Part shown: positions 10,707-21,555 of the stretch, piece by piece
Layout: each line of letters opens with the position of its first letter
How positions within the stretch are numbered: the first letter of the stretch is position 1
NCBI GenBank assembly: GCA_905116865.2
Contig: CAJHNH020003136.1
Span: 1-64,000 of the forward strand
Reading direction: 5' to 3'
DNA length: 64,000 nucleotides
Source: Candidula unifasciata
Lineage: Eukaryota; Mollusca; Gastropoda; Stylommatophora; Geomitridae
Program-made: the position numbers and the translations under genes
Notes under the pieces: generated by a model
Databases searched by the model: none
The model's input: the letters and a program-made list of their open reading frames with translations, nothing else
Told to the model about the DNA's origin: nothing

Positions 10707-13107
10707 CTGCAATATAAAAAATTATAATTGTAAAAATATTAAATAGAAGATTGTAGTTTAAAACGCAACTTACAGAAGTAACCTTCTTTTTATTGTATCA
10801 TACTGATGCTAGGAAATCACAAGTGATAATTTTATAAAATGATAAGAACGCAAACAAAACGATATTTTCAAATCAGAGACAAACATGGTGACCATGACAA
10901 AGAAATAAACTTGCAACTACAATACTCCAATGCATGATTAGGGGTAAGTTATATGGTGATAATTACTGACTGAAACAGTTACCAAAAGGAAAATGAACAT
11001 ATATGGGAACATTAAACATTTATAACTCAGAAAATGCATTAAACATTCTACAATTGTTAGCTGATAGATGGTATAATAGGGGTAACACCCCCCCCCCCAC
11101 CCCAAACCCTACCCCCTCACCCAACCCCCTCAAAAAAAAAATCCGAACAGTCAATTCCTCAAATAGAAAACAAAGGCACAACTAGAACATCATGAGGACG
11201 AAAGTTATCTTCTTAACCATACCGATATTGATACAGCTAATACTGAACTACAATGTTGATGATGATGATGACGACTATGATGACATAGACGATGATTATG
11301 ATGATGATGAATGCGACGATTACCAATACTCATGATACTCATGATTTAGTATGATTGTGGTGTGATTTCGGTGAGCCTACTTAAAAATACACATGTATGT
11401 GCAACGATAGTTGTACTCAAATGTACAAATGACCCAGCATCTTATATTTTATCACATTTATGGGCAATATTAAAAAAATATCATCAGCCGGAGATAATAT
11501 CAAAGACTCCTAATCATGACATTCGTTGGAAAGAAGGTTGTTGCTTATCAACAGAAAGACTTGCGCTAACATATATATATGCATACCTTCAGTGGCATTG
11601 TGATGCACATACATCGCTCTACTGTGATTAGGGCGGTGATCCAGCCGCTGATTCGAACAAAAAGAACATGAGGAATCCCACTTGTCATGAACTGAAGCTC
11701 TGTTGCATCGAAAGGCAGATCTAAGGTATAAAATGCTGGCGTGAAACAGATGTTTGTCCAGATCAGAGTTAGTAGACATCCCAAGTCCGTCGCTGCCAGG
11801 GCTGTTGTAAAAGTATGGAATTACAATTTACAGTAAGTAAAAAAAAGGCCCCTTTTCCTCGCCCTAAGACGTGTTGGGTACAAAAGACTAGACCTTTATT
11901 TACTAGACCACTCGGTCATTGGGAGGGAGGGGTGATGTTGCAATATTACACAGGCCTCCTTTACTTCCCAGAACGTTACCTGGCATCTAGTTAAGGCTGG
12001 GTCGACCTGGAAGCCAGGCCATTTTTTTTATTTGAAAGTCTGGCTCCTTCAGGACCCAAACGAACGACCTTCAGTCGCAGGCAAGCGTCTAGCCGTTTCA
12101 CCACATCGGATCCCTACAGTGTGCAGTGTCAGTCACAAAAATGTCTATAGGATTATATGGAAATTTCTATCGCTATACAATAGCGCTGGGGCAACAACGT
12201 CTAATTAAGATGCTGGTTCAGTACACTGTTGCATACCTCCAGAAAGTTTGGAAATCTCTGATACGTTTATTTTCATGTAGATTAAATAACTGGACCATTT
12301 CACCCACTTCTTTGTGGGATAAAGCACGGCTACTGTCTCCTTCAACTTCTCTTTGCTTTCTTAATCTTATCAGTTATGATCTTCTCTCTTCTCGACACGC
12401 TGAGTGCTCTTCTCGGAAATTGCATGCCAGTTTGTTAGTTTATGAGTGTAGCGACCAGATGCTCGCCTGCGAATCGGAAGGTCGTGGGTTCAGATCTTTA
12501 CATAGCCATACTGCTTTTTTCGAATATGACGTTGGCTTCCAGGTAGACCAAACCTTAACTGGGTACAAGGTAAAGTTCTAGAAATTAAAGGCAGCAGGCG
12601 TGATGCTGACCACATCACCCACCAGATGCCGATTGGTCTATACAATATAGATATAGCCCTCTATGCCCAACACGCCTAAAGGAGTGGAACAGCATCCTGT
12701 TTGCTGTATTTTAATTCTTTGTTTTCTTGTTCTGTTTAACTAGAGACGATAAACAGAGCATGTTATATAGTTCTTTTCTTTCTTTGTCCTCGGTAGTTTC
12801 TTTGCATTGGTATATAATTCCTTAAGACGCTCAAAAATAATAACATTAATATAACTGTATTCTGTTTACCTACAAATGTCACGTTGACGGCATCGTTAAA
12901 TCCTTGCTTCACGAAACAGATGATATTGATGATATTGCCCACTATACCACATGCAACGATTATCTGAGGTACTGTTGCCCAGATTATCCACTGCAAGATG
13001 GCTACAACATCATTGCTCATGAGTGACGCTCGGAGCGACACCAATGACATCAACATGTCTGGATTTGTTGGTTCTGGAGCCGATGTATTCATATACACAA
13101 AATTCAT
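10098..13107 (-). CDS. Class A GPCR, chemosensory-receptor-like (gene 1)
   Basis: Three coding exons on the minus strand: 13107-12870, 11801-11587 and 10706-10098. They join in phase 1 and phase 0 to give an open frame of 353 codons plus stop. Seven hydrophobic segments are visible: TM1 in exon 1 (G-N-I-I-N-I-I-C-F), TM2-TM3 in exon 2, TM4-TM7 in exon 3. Class A marks: E-R-C-M-C-I after TM3 in place of DRY, and N-S-S-A-N-I-F-I-Y-Y in TM7 in place of NPxxY. The N-terminus carries an N-T-S glycosylation sequon. Family knowledge: similar proteins in Aplysia and Elysia are called chemosensory receptors, acting in the plasma membrane and presumably G-protein coupled; the ligand is unknown. Oddity: TM6 reads C-F-I-C where genes 2 and 3 read C-F-x-P. 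The start Met at 13107 was preferred because upstream codons include a poly-Phe run from an A/T homopolymer. A start at 13041 is possible. Confidence 0.85.
10707..11586 (-). other. Gene 1 intron 2
   Basis: Bounded by GTATGC and TTGCAG on the minus strand. It holds a C-rich tract at 11088-11130 and GAT/GAC triplet runs at 11250-11315. No other gene seen. Confidence 0.7.
11587..11801 (-). CDS. Gene 1 exon 2 (TM2-TM3), 215 nt
   Basis: Acceptor TTACAACAG|CC; first residues A-L-A-A-T-D-L-G. Ends E-R-C-M-C-I-T-M-P-L-K with donor AAG|GTATGC, phase 0. Its length of 215 nt equals exon 2 in genes 2 and 3. Confidence 0.85.
11860..12122 (-). mobile_element. SINE in gene 1 intron 1 (minus)
   Basis: The minus strand begins with a tRNA-like head (GTGGTGAAACGGCTAGACGC, then AGGTCGTTCGTTTGGGTCC). 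It continues through the GTACC/CCAGGTAACG body blocks and ends near CGTCTTAGGGCG. It lies in the same direction as the receptor gene. Confidence 0.7.
12440..12700 (+). mobile_element. SINE in gene 1 intron 1 (plus)
   Basis: Head with AGATGCTCGCCTGCGAATCGG and a GGGTTCAGATC B-box-like stretch, body GCTGACCACATCACCCACC at about 12605, tail ACGCCTAAAGGAGTG. Opposite orientation to the SINE at 11860-12122. Confidence 0.7.
12870..13107 (-). CDS. Gene 1 exon 1 (N-terminus, TM1)
   Basis: Begins M-N-F-V-Y-M-N-T-S and covers TM1, ending V-N-V-T-F-V plus the first base of a Gly/Ala codon. The donor on the minus strand is TAG|GTAAAC. The same donor position and phase are used in genes 2 and 3. Confidence 0.8.
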
Positions 13108-13241
13108 ATTTGACTCTGTGTGAAAGTACATTTGAAAATTAGTCGCAGACGATTTAAAAAAAAAAAAAAAAAGAATATTGTGCCGTCTACTATATTCAGG
13201 TTGGCTTAAGTCGAATAGTATATTCGCTACATCCACGTAAT

Positions 13242-13975
13242 GTAGTGCCCCAGTTCCTTCTACAAAGTAACTCTAGTATGATGCAGTAAGGTCCCAGTTC
13301 CTTCTACAAAGTAACTCTAGTATAATGCAGTAAGGTCCCAGTTCCTTCTACAAAGTAACTCTAGTATAATGCAGTAAGGTCCCAGTTCCTTCTACAAAGT
13401 AACTCTAGTATAATGCAGTAAGGTCCCAGTTCCTTCTACAAAGTAACTCTAATATAATGTAGTAAGGTCCCAGTTCCTTCTACAAAGTAACTCTAGTATA
13501 ATGCAGTAAGGTCCCAGTTCCTTCTACAAAGTAACTCTAGTATAATGCAGTAAGGTCCCAGTTCCTTCTACAAAGTAACTCTAATATAATGTAGTAAGGT
13601 CCCAGTTCCTTCTACAAAGTAACTCTAGTATAATGCAGTAAGGTCCCAGTTCCTTCTACAAAGTAACTCTAGTATAATGCAGTTAGGTCCCAGTTCCTTC
13701 TACAAAGTAACTCTAGTATAATGCAGTAAGGTCCCAGTTCCTTCTACAAAGTAACTCTAGTATAATGCAGTAAGGTCCCAGTTCCTTCTACAAAGTAACT
13801 CTAGTATAATGCAGTAAGGTCCCAGTTCCTTCTACAAAGTAACTCTAGTATAATGCAGTAAGGTCCCAGTTCCTTCTACAAAGTAACTCTAATATAATGT
13901 AGTAAGGTCCCAGTTCCTTCTACAAAGTAACTCTAGTATAATGCAGTATGGTCCTAGTCTCTTCTAAAATGTCCT
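13242..13975. repeat. 44-bp minisatellite, 16 copies
   Basis: CAGTTCCTTCTACAAAGTAA recurs at exact 44-bp steps from 13251 to 13911, with a degenerate part-copy after 13955. Copies starting at 13427, 13559 and 13867 share the variant CTAATATAATGTAG instead of CTAGTATAATGCAG, which implies multi-unit duplication. The array starts about 140 bp upstream of the chosen gene 1 start codon. There are no unique spacers, so it is not a CRISPR-like structure. Confidence 0.97.
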
Positions 13976-16050
13976 AGTCTCTTCATCTCTAGTACATATC
14001 TACATGCCGCCTGCCTCAGAAATCGAAACCCTAGTAATTGAAGCTTATGAAAAGCAAACACTAACCTAAAAGCCACAGTATGATTACTCCAGCCATTCTC
14101 AGTGATAACTACTTTAGAATTACCTTTACTTGAGCGTATTTTCTCTATCCTCTGTTATAACATTCATCTATATATACTGATCATTAACCCAAACTGACCT
14201 TTCTCTTTTGCTCGCATACCCAAACCGATTCTGTTTCGTTGCAATTTCTGTTTCCGAAGCCGATAGCATCACTTTGATGTGATTTATTGTTTCTACAAAT
14301 ATTCTCATACTGTCTGACATCTTTTGCATTTAAACCTATTGATCATCTACGTGAACTGTCTTTTCACTTTCACTCCTATTTCCAAGCCGATTCTACTGTT
14401 TTACCAATTTCTATTTCCGACTCTGTTCTTCATGTTTTTCTAATGACTGATCATTACTACAAATGCTCTCATATTATCTGACATTCATTTAAAATTTTCA
14501 TCGTTCACATTTTCTGAATGCAGCATCGTCTATTCAACTCTTTTTTTCACTATCACTTTCTTTATACTCCATTTTTATTATCACCCAGTTTGAGAATTAT
14601 GGCACTCTTGTTATTTTAAATTAATGTAACTATTCCGCACACTGAGGCCATTCTTTTCAAACATTAATTGTTGGTCTAAAACTTATTATTGAACATAGCT
14701 GAAACCTCTGATAAACATCAAGCGCGCGATATCGGTTAAGAAACAGTGTCGTTGAATCTATGCCGACAACTATTGAATTCTTAATGTTTTGGTTTATTCT
14801 CAACACTTTATGTTGTTAACCTTTAAAGATGTTTCGTATTCTTGTTCTGGTGATTATAATTCAAATGTGGTGGTATTATTATTATTATTCTACGAAGCGA
14901 ATAGAAGGTCCTGTTCCAGAGATCTTTTCTTTTCCTGACGCTGTTAGGCATTCAGTGAGTAGAGAAAACAACAAAGAAGTGTTATTAGTCAAATAATTGC
15001 TACATAGACAATCACTACTTTTTGAATTACTTGGTTGAGAATAAGCACATATCAAACCTAGTGATTAGTGGATGATACTAAGTCCAGTATTTTCCGAACG
15101 AACAGTTAGCCAGTGTTTCAACTAATAATGTGTTCTACATAAACAACTACAATCATGAATTTATTAAGGGATTATGTATCTAGTAGCAGGGAAACCTGCC
15201 ATTAGCATGATCGATAATGTCTTTGTACTAAAATAGGTACAATGATTACTGCCTTTAGTGCACTGACCGACAGTAATGCATTTGTTTCTTTAGCGACCGT
15301 AGGAGCTTTATTTTAAAGCGCTCGTGATAATGTTCTTACTTCTCCACCTAGGTCAGGAGATGATCAAATAGCCGCATGTTGAACAACGTAGATGCCCCAC
15401 TTATGCGGGTATACTTTGCCTATAACATCTTTTGACATTTTGTTTTACATTTTTTCTATGCGATATTATCCAATGTTTGTTTATATTACTACCTCCGTGT
15501 ATCACTGGTGCATGTTCTACTGTAATATCCTCTCCACTATGTTATCTGAAACACTTGTCGCCTGCTTATACTATATTTGGGACAGGTATATGTATGCTTG
15601 TACTCGTCTGTATTTCGAATTAAGTTTTTCTGTATCTATACCTATAAGTGGGCATACCGGGACTAAACTATGTCTTCATATTATGGATGCCTGATTGAGT
15701 ATTAACCATTGAGTCTTGATACTGAGTATTGAGCATCGCAATGGAAGAACTGATCTTTGGTGCCATACAAGATGATCCCTATTCTGACATGTTAAGCTTT
15801 ATTGTATGATTTATGGCTCATATTGAGAGTCCAGTCGTGTTACTGTGGTTATCCTCCATTAAGAATATGATTAACCCATAGTGATTACACTCATCACCAG
15901 CCAGATTACCTTACTGACAAGGCGCTGATCTGTTCCTTAAATCTAGCTCCTCGTCTGAACAATAAGTAGAGTTGCCTCGGTGGGGTAACTGCATAACTGA
16001 GCCCAGATGTGACTGCCCCATAGGCAATGTCGTCGTTTGGGATAACAAAA
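13976..16050. other. Unassigned AT-rich stretch
   Basis: No supported gene. The frame at 15392-15694 is rich in Tyr/Ile/Phe, has no motif and is likely chance. A 45-bp stretch at about 15650-15690 resembles 550-595. Confidence 0.4.
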
Positions 16051-16505
16051 CATGACAATAGGAATAAACTCACAGGGAGCAAGTACAGCAGGGATCTACC
16101 AGTCATCAGTAGAAGTTATCCTCGTCGACAAACTTTTCGGCCCACGATATCCTAGACGTTTTCAGAGGTGGGCCCACCTGAGTTCATGAAGTTTAGGGCT
16201 GGTACCCTGCTGCACGAAATTACCGGATGGTGTTTTCTTTCTGATAGGGACAAGTCGACTTGGTGGTTTCGCAGACGGTACTGTGAGATAAGAAGCCGCC
16301 GCGGTAGCCTAATTAAAGCAGTCAGCATACCTGGACGACCGAGCGACAAGCTTACGATTGGTTTACCGGACACATGTTGGACTTTTGTTAGCAGGTGGCA
16401 GAGGATCACTGGCAGACAATTCGAACACGATGGACTTTCAAAGGGTGAGAAACTCTTTTCCACTAGAAACCCGGACCAGCTCACCGAGGCCCGTCCCCTA
16501 CATAA
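16051..16505 (-). mobile_element. R2/NeSL-like LINE 3'UTR copy (minus)
   Basis: The reverse complement aligns block by block with 26672-27105: GACGGGCCTCGGTGA, CTTGTCGCTCGGTCGTCC, CACCAAGTCGACTTG, TGTCGACGAGGATAA and GAGTTTATTCCTATTG. The 3' end coincides with that of the 27.1-kb copy. A 5'-truncated insertion; the apparent plus-strand ORF across it is an antisense shadow. Confidence 0.85.
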
Positions 16506-16529
16506 TGTAACTGGTATCAAATCCCAACA

Positions 16530-16700
16530 AAAGCACTACATTTCAGAAGATCAGCTACAAGAGCAAGAGAACGGCTGCGGAAAACATGGGTCGTCAACAT
16601 GAAAGACAACCTACGCCTTCACGGCAAGACAATAGCCAATGGCAGACAGCGTGCACTGGATTGCAAATTATTCCACCTCACGGCGCTTAACGACAGAACT
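16530..16700 (+). mobile_element. LINE C-terminal tail fragment
   Basis: Translation shows R-K-T-W-V-V-N-M-K-D-N-L, then G-K-T-I-A-N-G-R-Q-R-A-L-D and L-T-A-L-N-D-R. I recognise this pattern as the C-terminal tail of a retrotransposon polyprotein. Assignment to a clade is not possible. Confidence 0.5.
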
Positions 16701-17859
16701 AGTTTATGATGATAATGATGACGAACTGTTTATTCCTATGTCTTCATGTGTATGCCTGTATGCGGTATTCGGAAAGGTATTTGCGCGCCATTTGGAAATC
16801 GAATACTTTTACCAGACAATGTAAAAGACATATTGATGGTCATGCATCAATATTTTGGAGAAATCAACAACGAACCAGGAAACCGCCCCCCCCCCCACCC
16901 CACCCCCTTTTTGTTCAACCTACTATGGAAATCGGACCCTTGTACTCGAGACAACCACATGTAAAAAATGATGCAAATTGGACTGAACAGTGTATTTGGT
17001 AAATACTAAATGATTAGATGAGGTGACACATTTAAAGATTAGACAACTGGCACAATGTCTTCGAATTTTGGGCTGTTCCCTGAAGATTGTGGTCCAGCGC
17101 TTTTGGTGATATGCCGTGTTCCGCTGTATCAATTATTAAACTGTAAATGTTATACGAGAAATACATAGAGTGTTGGCATTTATTGCTATTTCACACATTT
17201 TTTATTAAATATAATAATGTGCATGTGCATATCAAATAATATGTGAGTAGATTACGCAATGTAGCAATTGTACATACTCTTACATTATGAAGAAAATGGC
17301 GGTAACAATGAAGAAAGCTCTCAGATAGGAAAATGCTTCTAACATCCAAGTACTGAAAATACGTAAATTTGAAAGTCAAGTTATTTTAAGCTTAAATGTA
17401 ATAAGCTAATATTCTTTGACCCTAATATTACAAAAGAGTGTATAATTAATAATATGACAGACTTAGATTTGGAAAGGGGGTTAATAGTTATATTCGCTCA
17501 ATGAGTGAAAAATAATCGGAGGGTACTCATGGTTACAAATAACCAAATTATTGTTTCTTTCGATGTCGAACAAGTATCTAGGATTTGCCAACTTAGTCCA
17601 CCATCTCGATTGAGATTTGTAATCTGGGAATTTCAAACCTTCTCGCAGCAGCCCTTTGGGAAAAACAATCAACTAGCCAGCATTTTGCTTTGTGTTGATT
17701 TTCACAACTATATAAGCTTCCTCTTATTCACAGAGCACATGCAAACTACTGAACTTAACATCGCCAATCTCCCAGTCAGTTTTTATTCAAATCAAACAGC
17801 CAGGAATCGCCAAGCCAGTGTAAAATTATGCTGATCATGGAAACCATCACCAAGATAAT
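16701..17859. other. Unassigned
   Basis: AT-rich. Contains a C-run at 16886-16912. Open frames at 17481-17834 on both strands show no recognisable motif and are not called. Confidence 0.4.
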
Positions 17860-17899
17860 TTACCAGTCTGTTAATCAACCCCCAGTCAACAAGACAGTA

Positions 17900-18310
17900 T
17901 ATTAGGGCTTAAATTATGTAGCAACTAATCACCAACCACTGAATGATTCTTAAAATCCATCAACCAGTCATCATGAACGTATACCCGCGATCTAATTACC
18001 CAACTAATCATCAAGCATTGTAAGATTATACTAATCCCTCAACCAATCATTACCCCAGTATACCAGACATCTATTTACCTCACTAATCACCAACCATTGT
18101 AAGATCCTGCTAATACCTAAACCAGTTAGCACGCCCCTAAACAAGAAATATAATTAGCCAAACTAATTACCAAACATTGTAGGATGGTACCAATCCCTCA
18201 ATCAATCATCACGCCCGTATAAAAGCCATCTAAATTACCCAACCATTCAGTAAACTAGTGTGCCAGTTTCCTAGTCCAACAACAGGTCATCAAGCCTCTC
18301 TTTAAGTCTA
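17900..18310. repeat. Degenerate ~80-bp tandem repeat
   Basis: A pattern of AACTAATCACCAACCATTGTAAGAT-like then CCCTCAACCAATCAT-like then ATCTAATTACCC-like blocks recurs at about 17925, 18002, 18081, 18160 and 18240. The copies are strongly diverged. Confidence 0.65.
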
Positions 18311-18919
18311 ACAATGAAATGGCACACCATTCATGCAAACATAATACTCTTTTTTCTAATTAGTAAAGCACAATTCTTTAAACAACGATACCACTTTAAT
18401 GTTAGAGCTAACTCCCTCATACTGGCAATCTGCTCCCCACGCTAACTGACGTGAATCTTCTATTTCTGGTTTTCTTCTCCCAAATAATCATAAGTGCAGA
18501 ACAAACCGCTGCTAAGTTGTGGAATGATCAGCTAAACTTTACATTACCTTATTTAGCGAGATGACTAGCCAAGCTCATGTCAAGCTCTCTTATTACCTTG
18601 TACGACATGATGCTATTTATTCAGGTTTGTGTTATTGGCACAGAGGGAAAAAAAAAACACAGTTATGACACAATATCAGATACAGTTAACTATGCAAATC
18701 TCTCCTAAATAAAGTAGGTCACTTTTTATTTACAAGTTTGTTGGGCTTGTCGACTTTTCTGTAGGTTACGGGTGTTTCCGCTCTATGATTTTCTTTCTGT
18801 GTTAATTTGCATTTACGTTCTCAGGGTCAGTTGCTTTACGTTTTTAGAGCGTTAAAAGCCCGAGATTGCTGAAATATACAACAAACGATATCTACGGTAT
18901 CGAGGAACACCCCTCAGAG
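18311..18919. other. Unassigned
   Basis: No gene or repeat recognised. Confidence 0.35.
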
Positions 18920-19325
18920 GACACGGGTGAGGGGCCTTGTCTGGATTTTTGTCACCGGGAGACGCTGGTATGTTGGGAAATGAACATGCGGGTAGACTGG
19001 CTGGCTCTGCACAACTTGGTGAAATACTGATGCATGATAAGGGAGTTGGGGTTAATGCCTTGTGATAGAGCGTGTACATTTCGGAGGAGCAGATGGAGCA
19101 CCACCGTCTGGTGAGATTGATGCAGCTGAGGGTGATGAGGGGTTCTGGCATATTCTCGAGGCTTAGAGGAAAGGCAAGACTTACGTTTGATCAGAATGCT
19201 ACTGGCACCATTAGTATCTGGGCTCTGCACTGGCTGCTGAAGATGGGAACGGAGCGCTTATGGGAATACCCCGAGTGATGTGATATCGGTTCTTGAATCA
19301 ACTCAATTTAACTCATCAAACAACC
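18920..19325 (+). mobile_element. 3' end of RNase H-bearing LINE
   Basis: Starts in the RNase H tail (G-N-E-H-A-G-R-L-A-G, with Gly where the fourth catalytic Asp belongs). It runs through the GATGGGAACGGAGCGC and GGAATACCCCGAGTG blocks and ends TTGAATCAACTCAATTTAAC. About 350 bp match 40480-40814. 5'-truncated copy with stops. Confidence 0.8.
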
Positions 19326-19439
19326 ACTAAGCTAATTTACCTGTCTTCTAATCTTCTAAAAAGTCGACATTTGTTTTTAAATTAAAAGGCACCTTTCCAC
19401 ACCTTCAAATGTACTGGATGTTTACGGTAAGTCTTATAA

Positions 19440-19650
19440 TGTTGGTAGACCAATGGGCGCTTCGTGGGTAATGTGGCCAATATCACGCCCAGCACCATAT
19501 CTTTGGAAGACCATATCCGATACCTATTTAAGACTAGCTCGGCCTGTAATCAAATGTCAGTTTTGACGAGAAAAACAAAGTCAGGCACAGTTCAAATTTC
19601 AGCTCACGACCTTATGATAGCAAGGAAACGTCGAGCCGCTACACCCAGGG
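19440..19650 (-). mobile_element. Diverged SINE (minus)
   Basis: Minus strand: tRNA-like head GTGTAGCGGCTCGACG, then the body block GTGATATTGGCCACATTACCCAC-like region near 19470. Order fits the other minus-strand SINEs. Confidence 0.5.
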
Positions 19651-19679
19651 CTGTATGTATGTGTGTAAGTTGTACCCTA

Positions 19680-19800
19680 CCAAAACATCACACAAAGCGA
19701 TAAACACCAGGTGACACAAAGCGCCGCCATGCGGATGAGGAACTACTTTGAGAGGTCCCAGAAACAACTTTCAGTCGTTATGGCCACAATTGTGGCCCAG
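19680..19800 (+). repeat. Dispersed repeat family A, partial copy
   Basis: AACATCACACAAAGCGATAA, ACACAAAGCGCCGCCATGCG and GAGAGGTCCCAGAAAC match the copy at 32545-32640. The 3' half is missing. Confidence 0.75.
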
Positions 19801-19927
19801 CTTTATACAGGCTATTGCTTCTTAGAAGGAGATGACTGTCTACGCTTCCCTTTAAGCAGAAGGGGCATGCCAAATAACAACAAAGCCTGTTTCGTAAAAG
19901 TCCTGAGTTTACAGTTACCCCGACCCT

Positions 19928-19979
<52 letters not shown>

Positions 19980-19993
19980 CTCTCTCTCTCTCG

Positions 19994-20058
<65 letters not shown>

Positions 20059-20059
20059 G
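19928..20059. repeat. (CT)n microsatellite
   Basis: About 130 bp of CT dinucleotides with three short interruptions. Ser-Leu repeats in overlapping frames are artefacts. Confidence 0.97.
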
Positions 20060-21555
20060 CGCGTTTATTATTCAGGCGTTTTGCATCATGGGGTTAATAT
20101 GCAAGAAGACAGGATATAACTGCGTTTTGCCTCTATTGTTTTTGGTAATTTTCTGAATTGTTTCCCTTTCAAAAGTTATCGACATGGTTAGTGTCTTTTC
20201 TCGCTTTTGACAGACTGGTACATCACGTCAGTACACGATAAAACTGTTACGATAGTGCTAAAAACGCTTAAGGGGTTGGTTAAAGTATTTCAAATGTATC
20301 CTATTTACTTGTCATCCAGGATGTGACTCTTTGAATCACATGTGTGGTTACATCGTTAGGTAGCTGTCTGGATGGGGAGAAACGAACGAACGAACTTTAT
20401 TTTCAAACTGGGCCTTACATTCGGAACTTCCAGACACCTATCTTTCACACAGCTGTCGTATTTATCATTACAGATGCTGTGTTCATTGAATAATATGCAC
20501 ATTATGAACATCAAGGGGGAAAAGGCATCAGTGATAAAATGCATGCATACACTCGCACGAGCGCACACATACTCACATACATAAGCATTATTTTGATGCT
20601 GTAATTTGTTACTTTATATTTATTCCCTTTGGGTTTTGTGTTGCCTTTTATTTCTTGTATCAAATTGTGACCTGCCGTCCAATATAGCAAATATATGTTA
20701 CTGTTTGTCCTGGTAAATTGGTTGCTGGCTCAAACGGTTAGCCACTGGATTGTATTCCACATAGGTGGGACTGAAAGCACAGGTGCCTTGCCAAGTTACT
20801 GGGTTGAGTGCATACGAGACGTTGTGACCTGTTGATCATATTCGGAGTGCTTTTGGACTGTGCCTAAAATAGTTTGTGTTGTAAACTGCAGATTCAAACA
20901 TTGTCACAAAACTGATTGTGCGTTATGCGATTAATTGCGTGTACATCTGCCGATTTGTTGTAACTACTGCATACTTCGACAAAGATTAAAATTTTTAGTG
21001 GAATACTGTATTGGCCCTTCCGACGAATGCCATGTGCATTTAATTAATGAATGTTTATGCTACTCTCTTTGCCTAGATTAGTAATTTCAGTGTATTTTTT
21101 CAACAAGTGACAGCAATCGTCATATTGTTGTTAATGATGTCAAGCGTGTTAAGCTTGTGAAATCACTGTGCAGACGAACAAGGGGACGATATATTTACAC
21201 TTCAGAGATGGCCGCCCCACGGTTGGCATGCACCAACGTGAAGCAGCACACTCTTACTAAAATATATTTTTTTAATTTAGGGAAGTAGTGAAACTTATAG
21301 AAAGTCATGGACAATTAGTGGCACAATATGGTAGTGCAGACATTGTGGGTAGATAATGTGTAAACAGTATGCAGGTACTCAGGAACCTAAGGGTTTTGGC
21401 ATATCCAGCAATACCACCCCCCCCCCCCCCCCCCCCCCGGCCCTTCCCAATCAAATCTTTAACGGATCTAGACATCCACCCCAAAACAGTTTTAAGAGAC
21501 TTAAGTGGTCCACTAGGCATGAATAAATATTTTCTTTTAATGTTTGTGTTTATAG
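20060..21555. other. Unassigned
   Basis: No supported gene. Near 20710-20810 there is a faint tRNA-like SINE head. A C-run of about 22 lies at 21416-21438. Confidence 0.35.

Noticed and set aside
12126..12581. 151-codon plus-strand open frame
   Set aside because: Lies in intron 1 of gene 1, runs into a SINE and has no motif.
13242..13975. CRISPR-like array
   Set aside because: Units are contiguous 44-bp copies without unique spacers, and the DNA is animal.
15392..15694. 100-codon Tyr/Phe-rich open frame
   Set aside because: Hydrophobic composition follows from TA-rich DNA; no receptor or transporter motif.
16168..16602. 144-codon plus-strand open frame
   Set aside because: It is antisense to the 3'UTR of the R2/NeSL-like LINE; the same pattern is seen in the 26.6-27.1 kb copy.
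17505..17834. 109-codon plus-strand open frame
   Set aside because: No recognisable domain, no signal peptide and no splice context; AT-rich intergenic DNA.
19711..20097. 128-codon plus-strand open frame
   Set aside because: Most of it is Ser-Leu from the CT microsatellite and the rest has no motif.
20710..20890. SINE with head GGTTAGCCACTGG
   Set aside because: Only a faint A-box-like word; body and tail blocks are not present.
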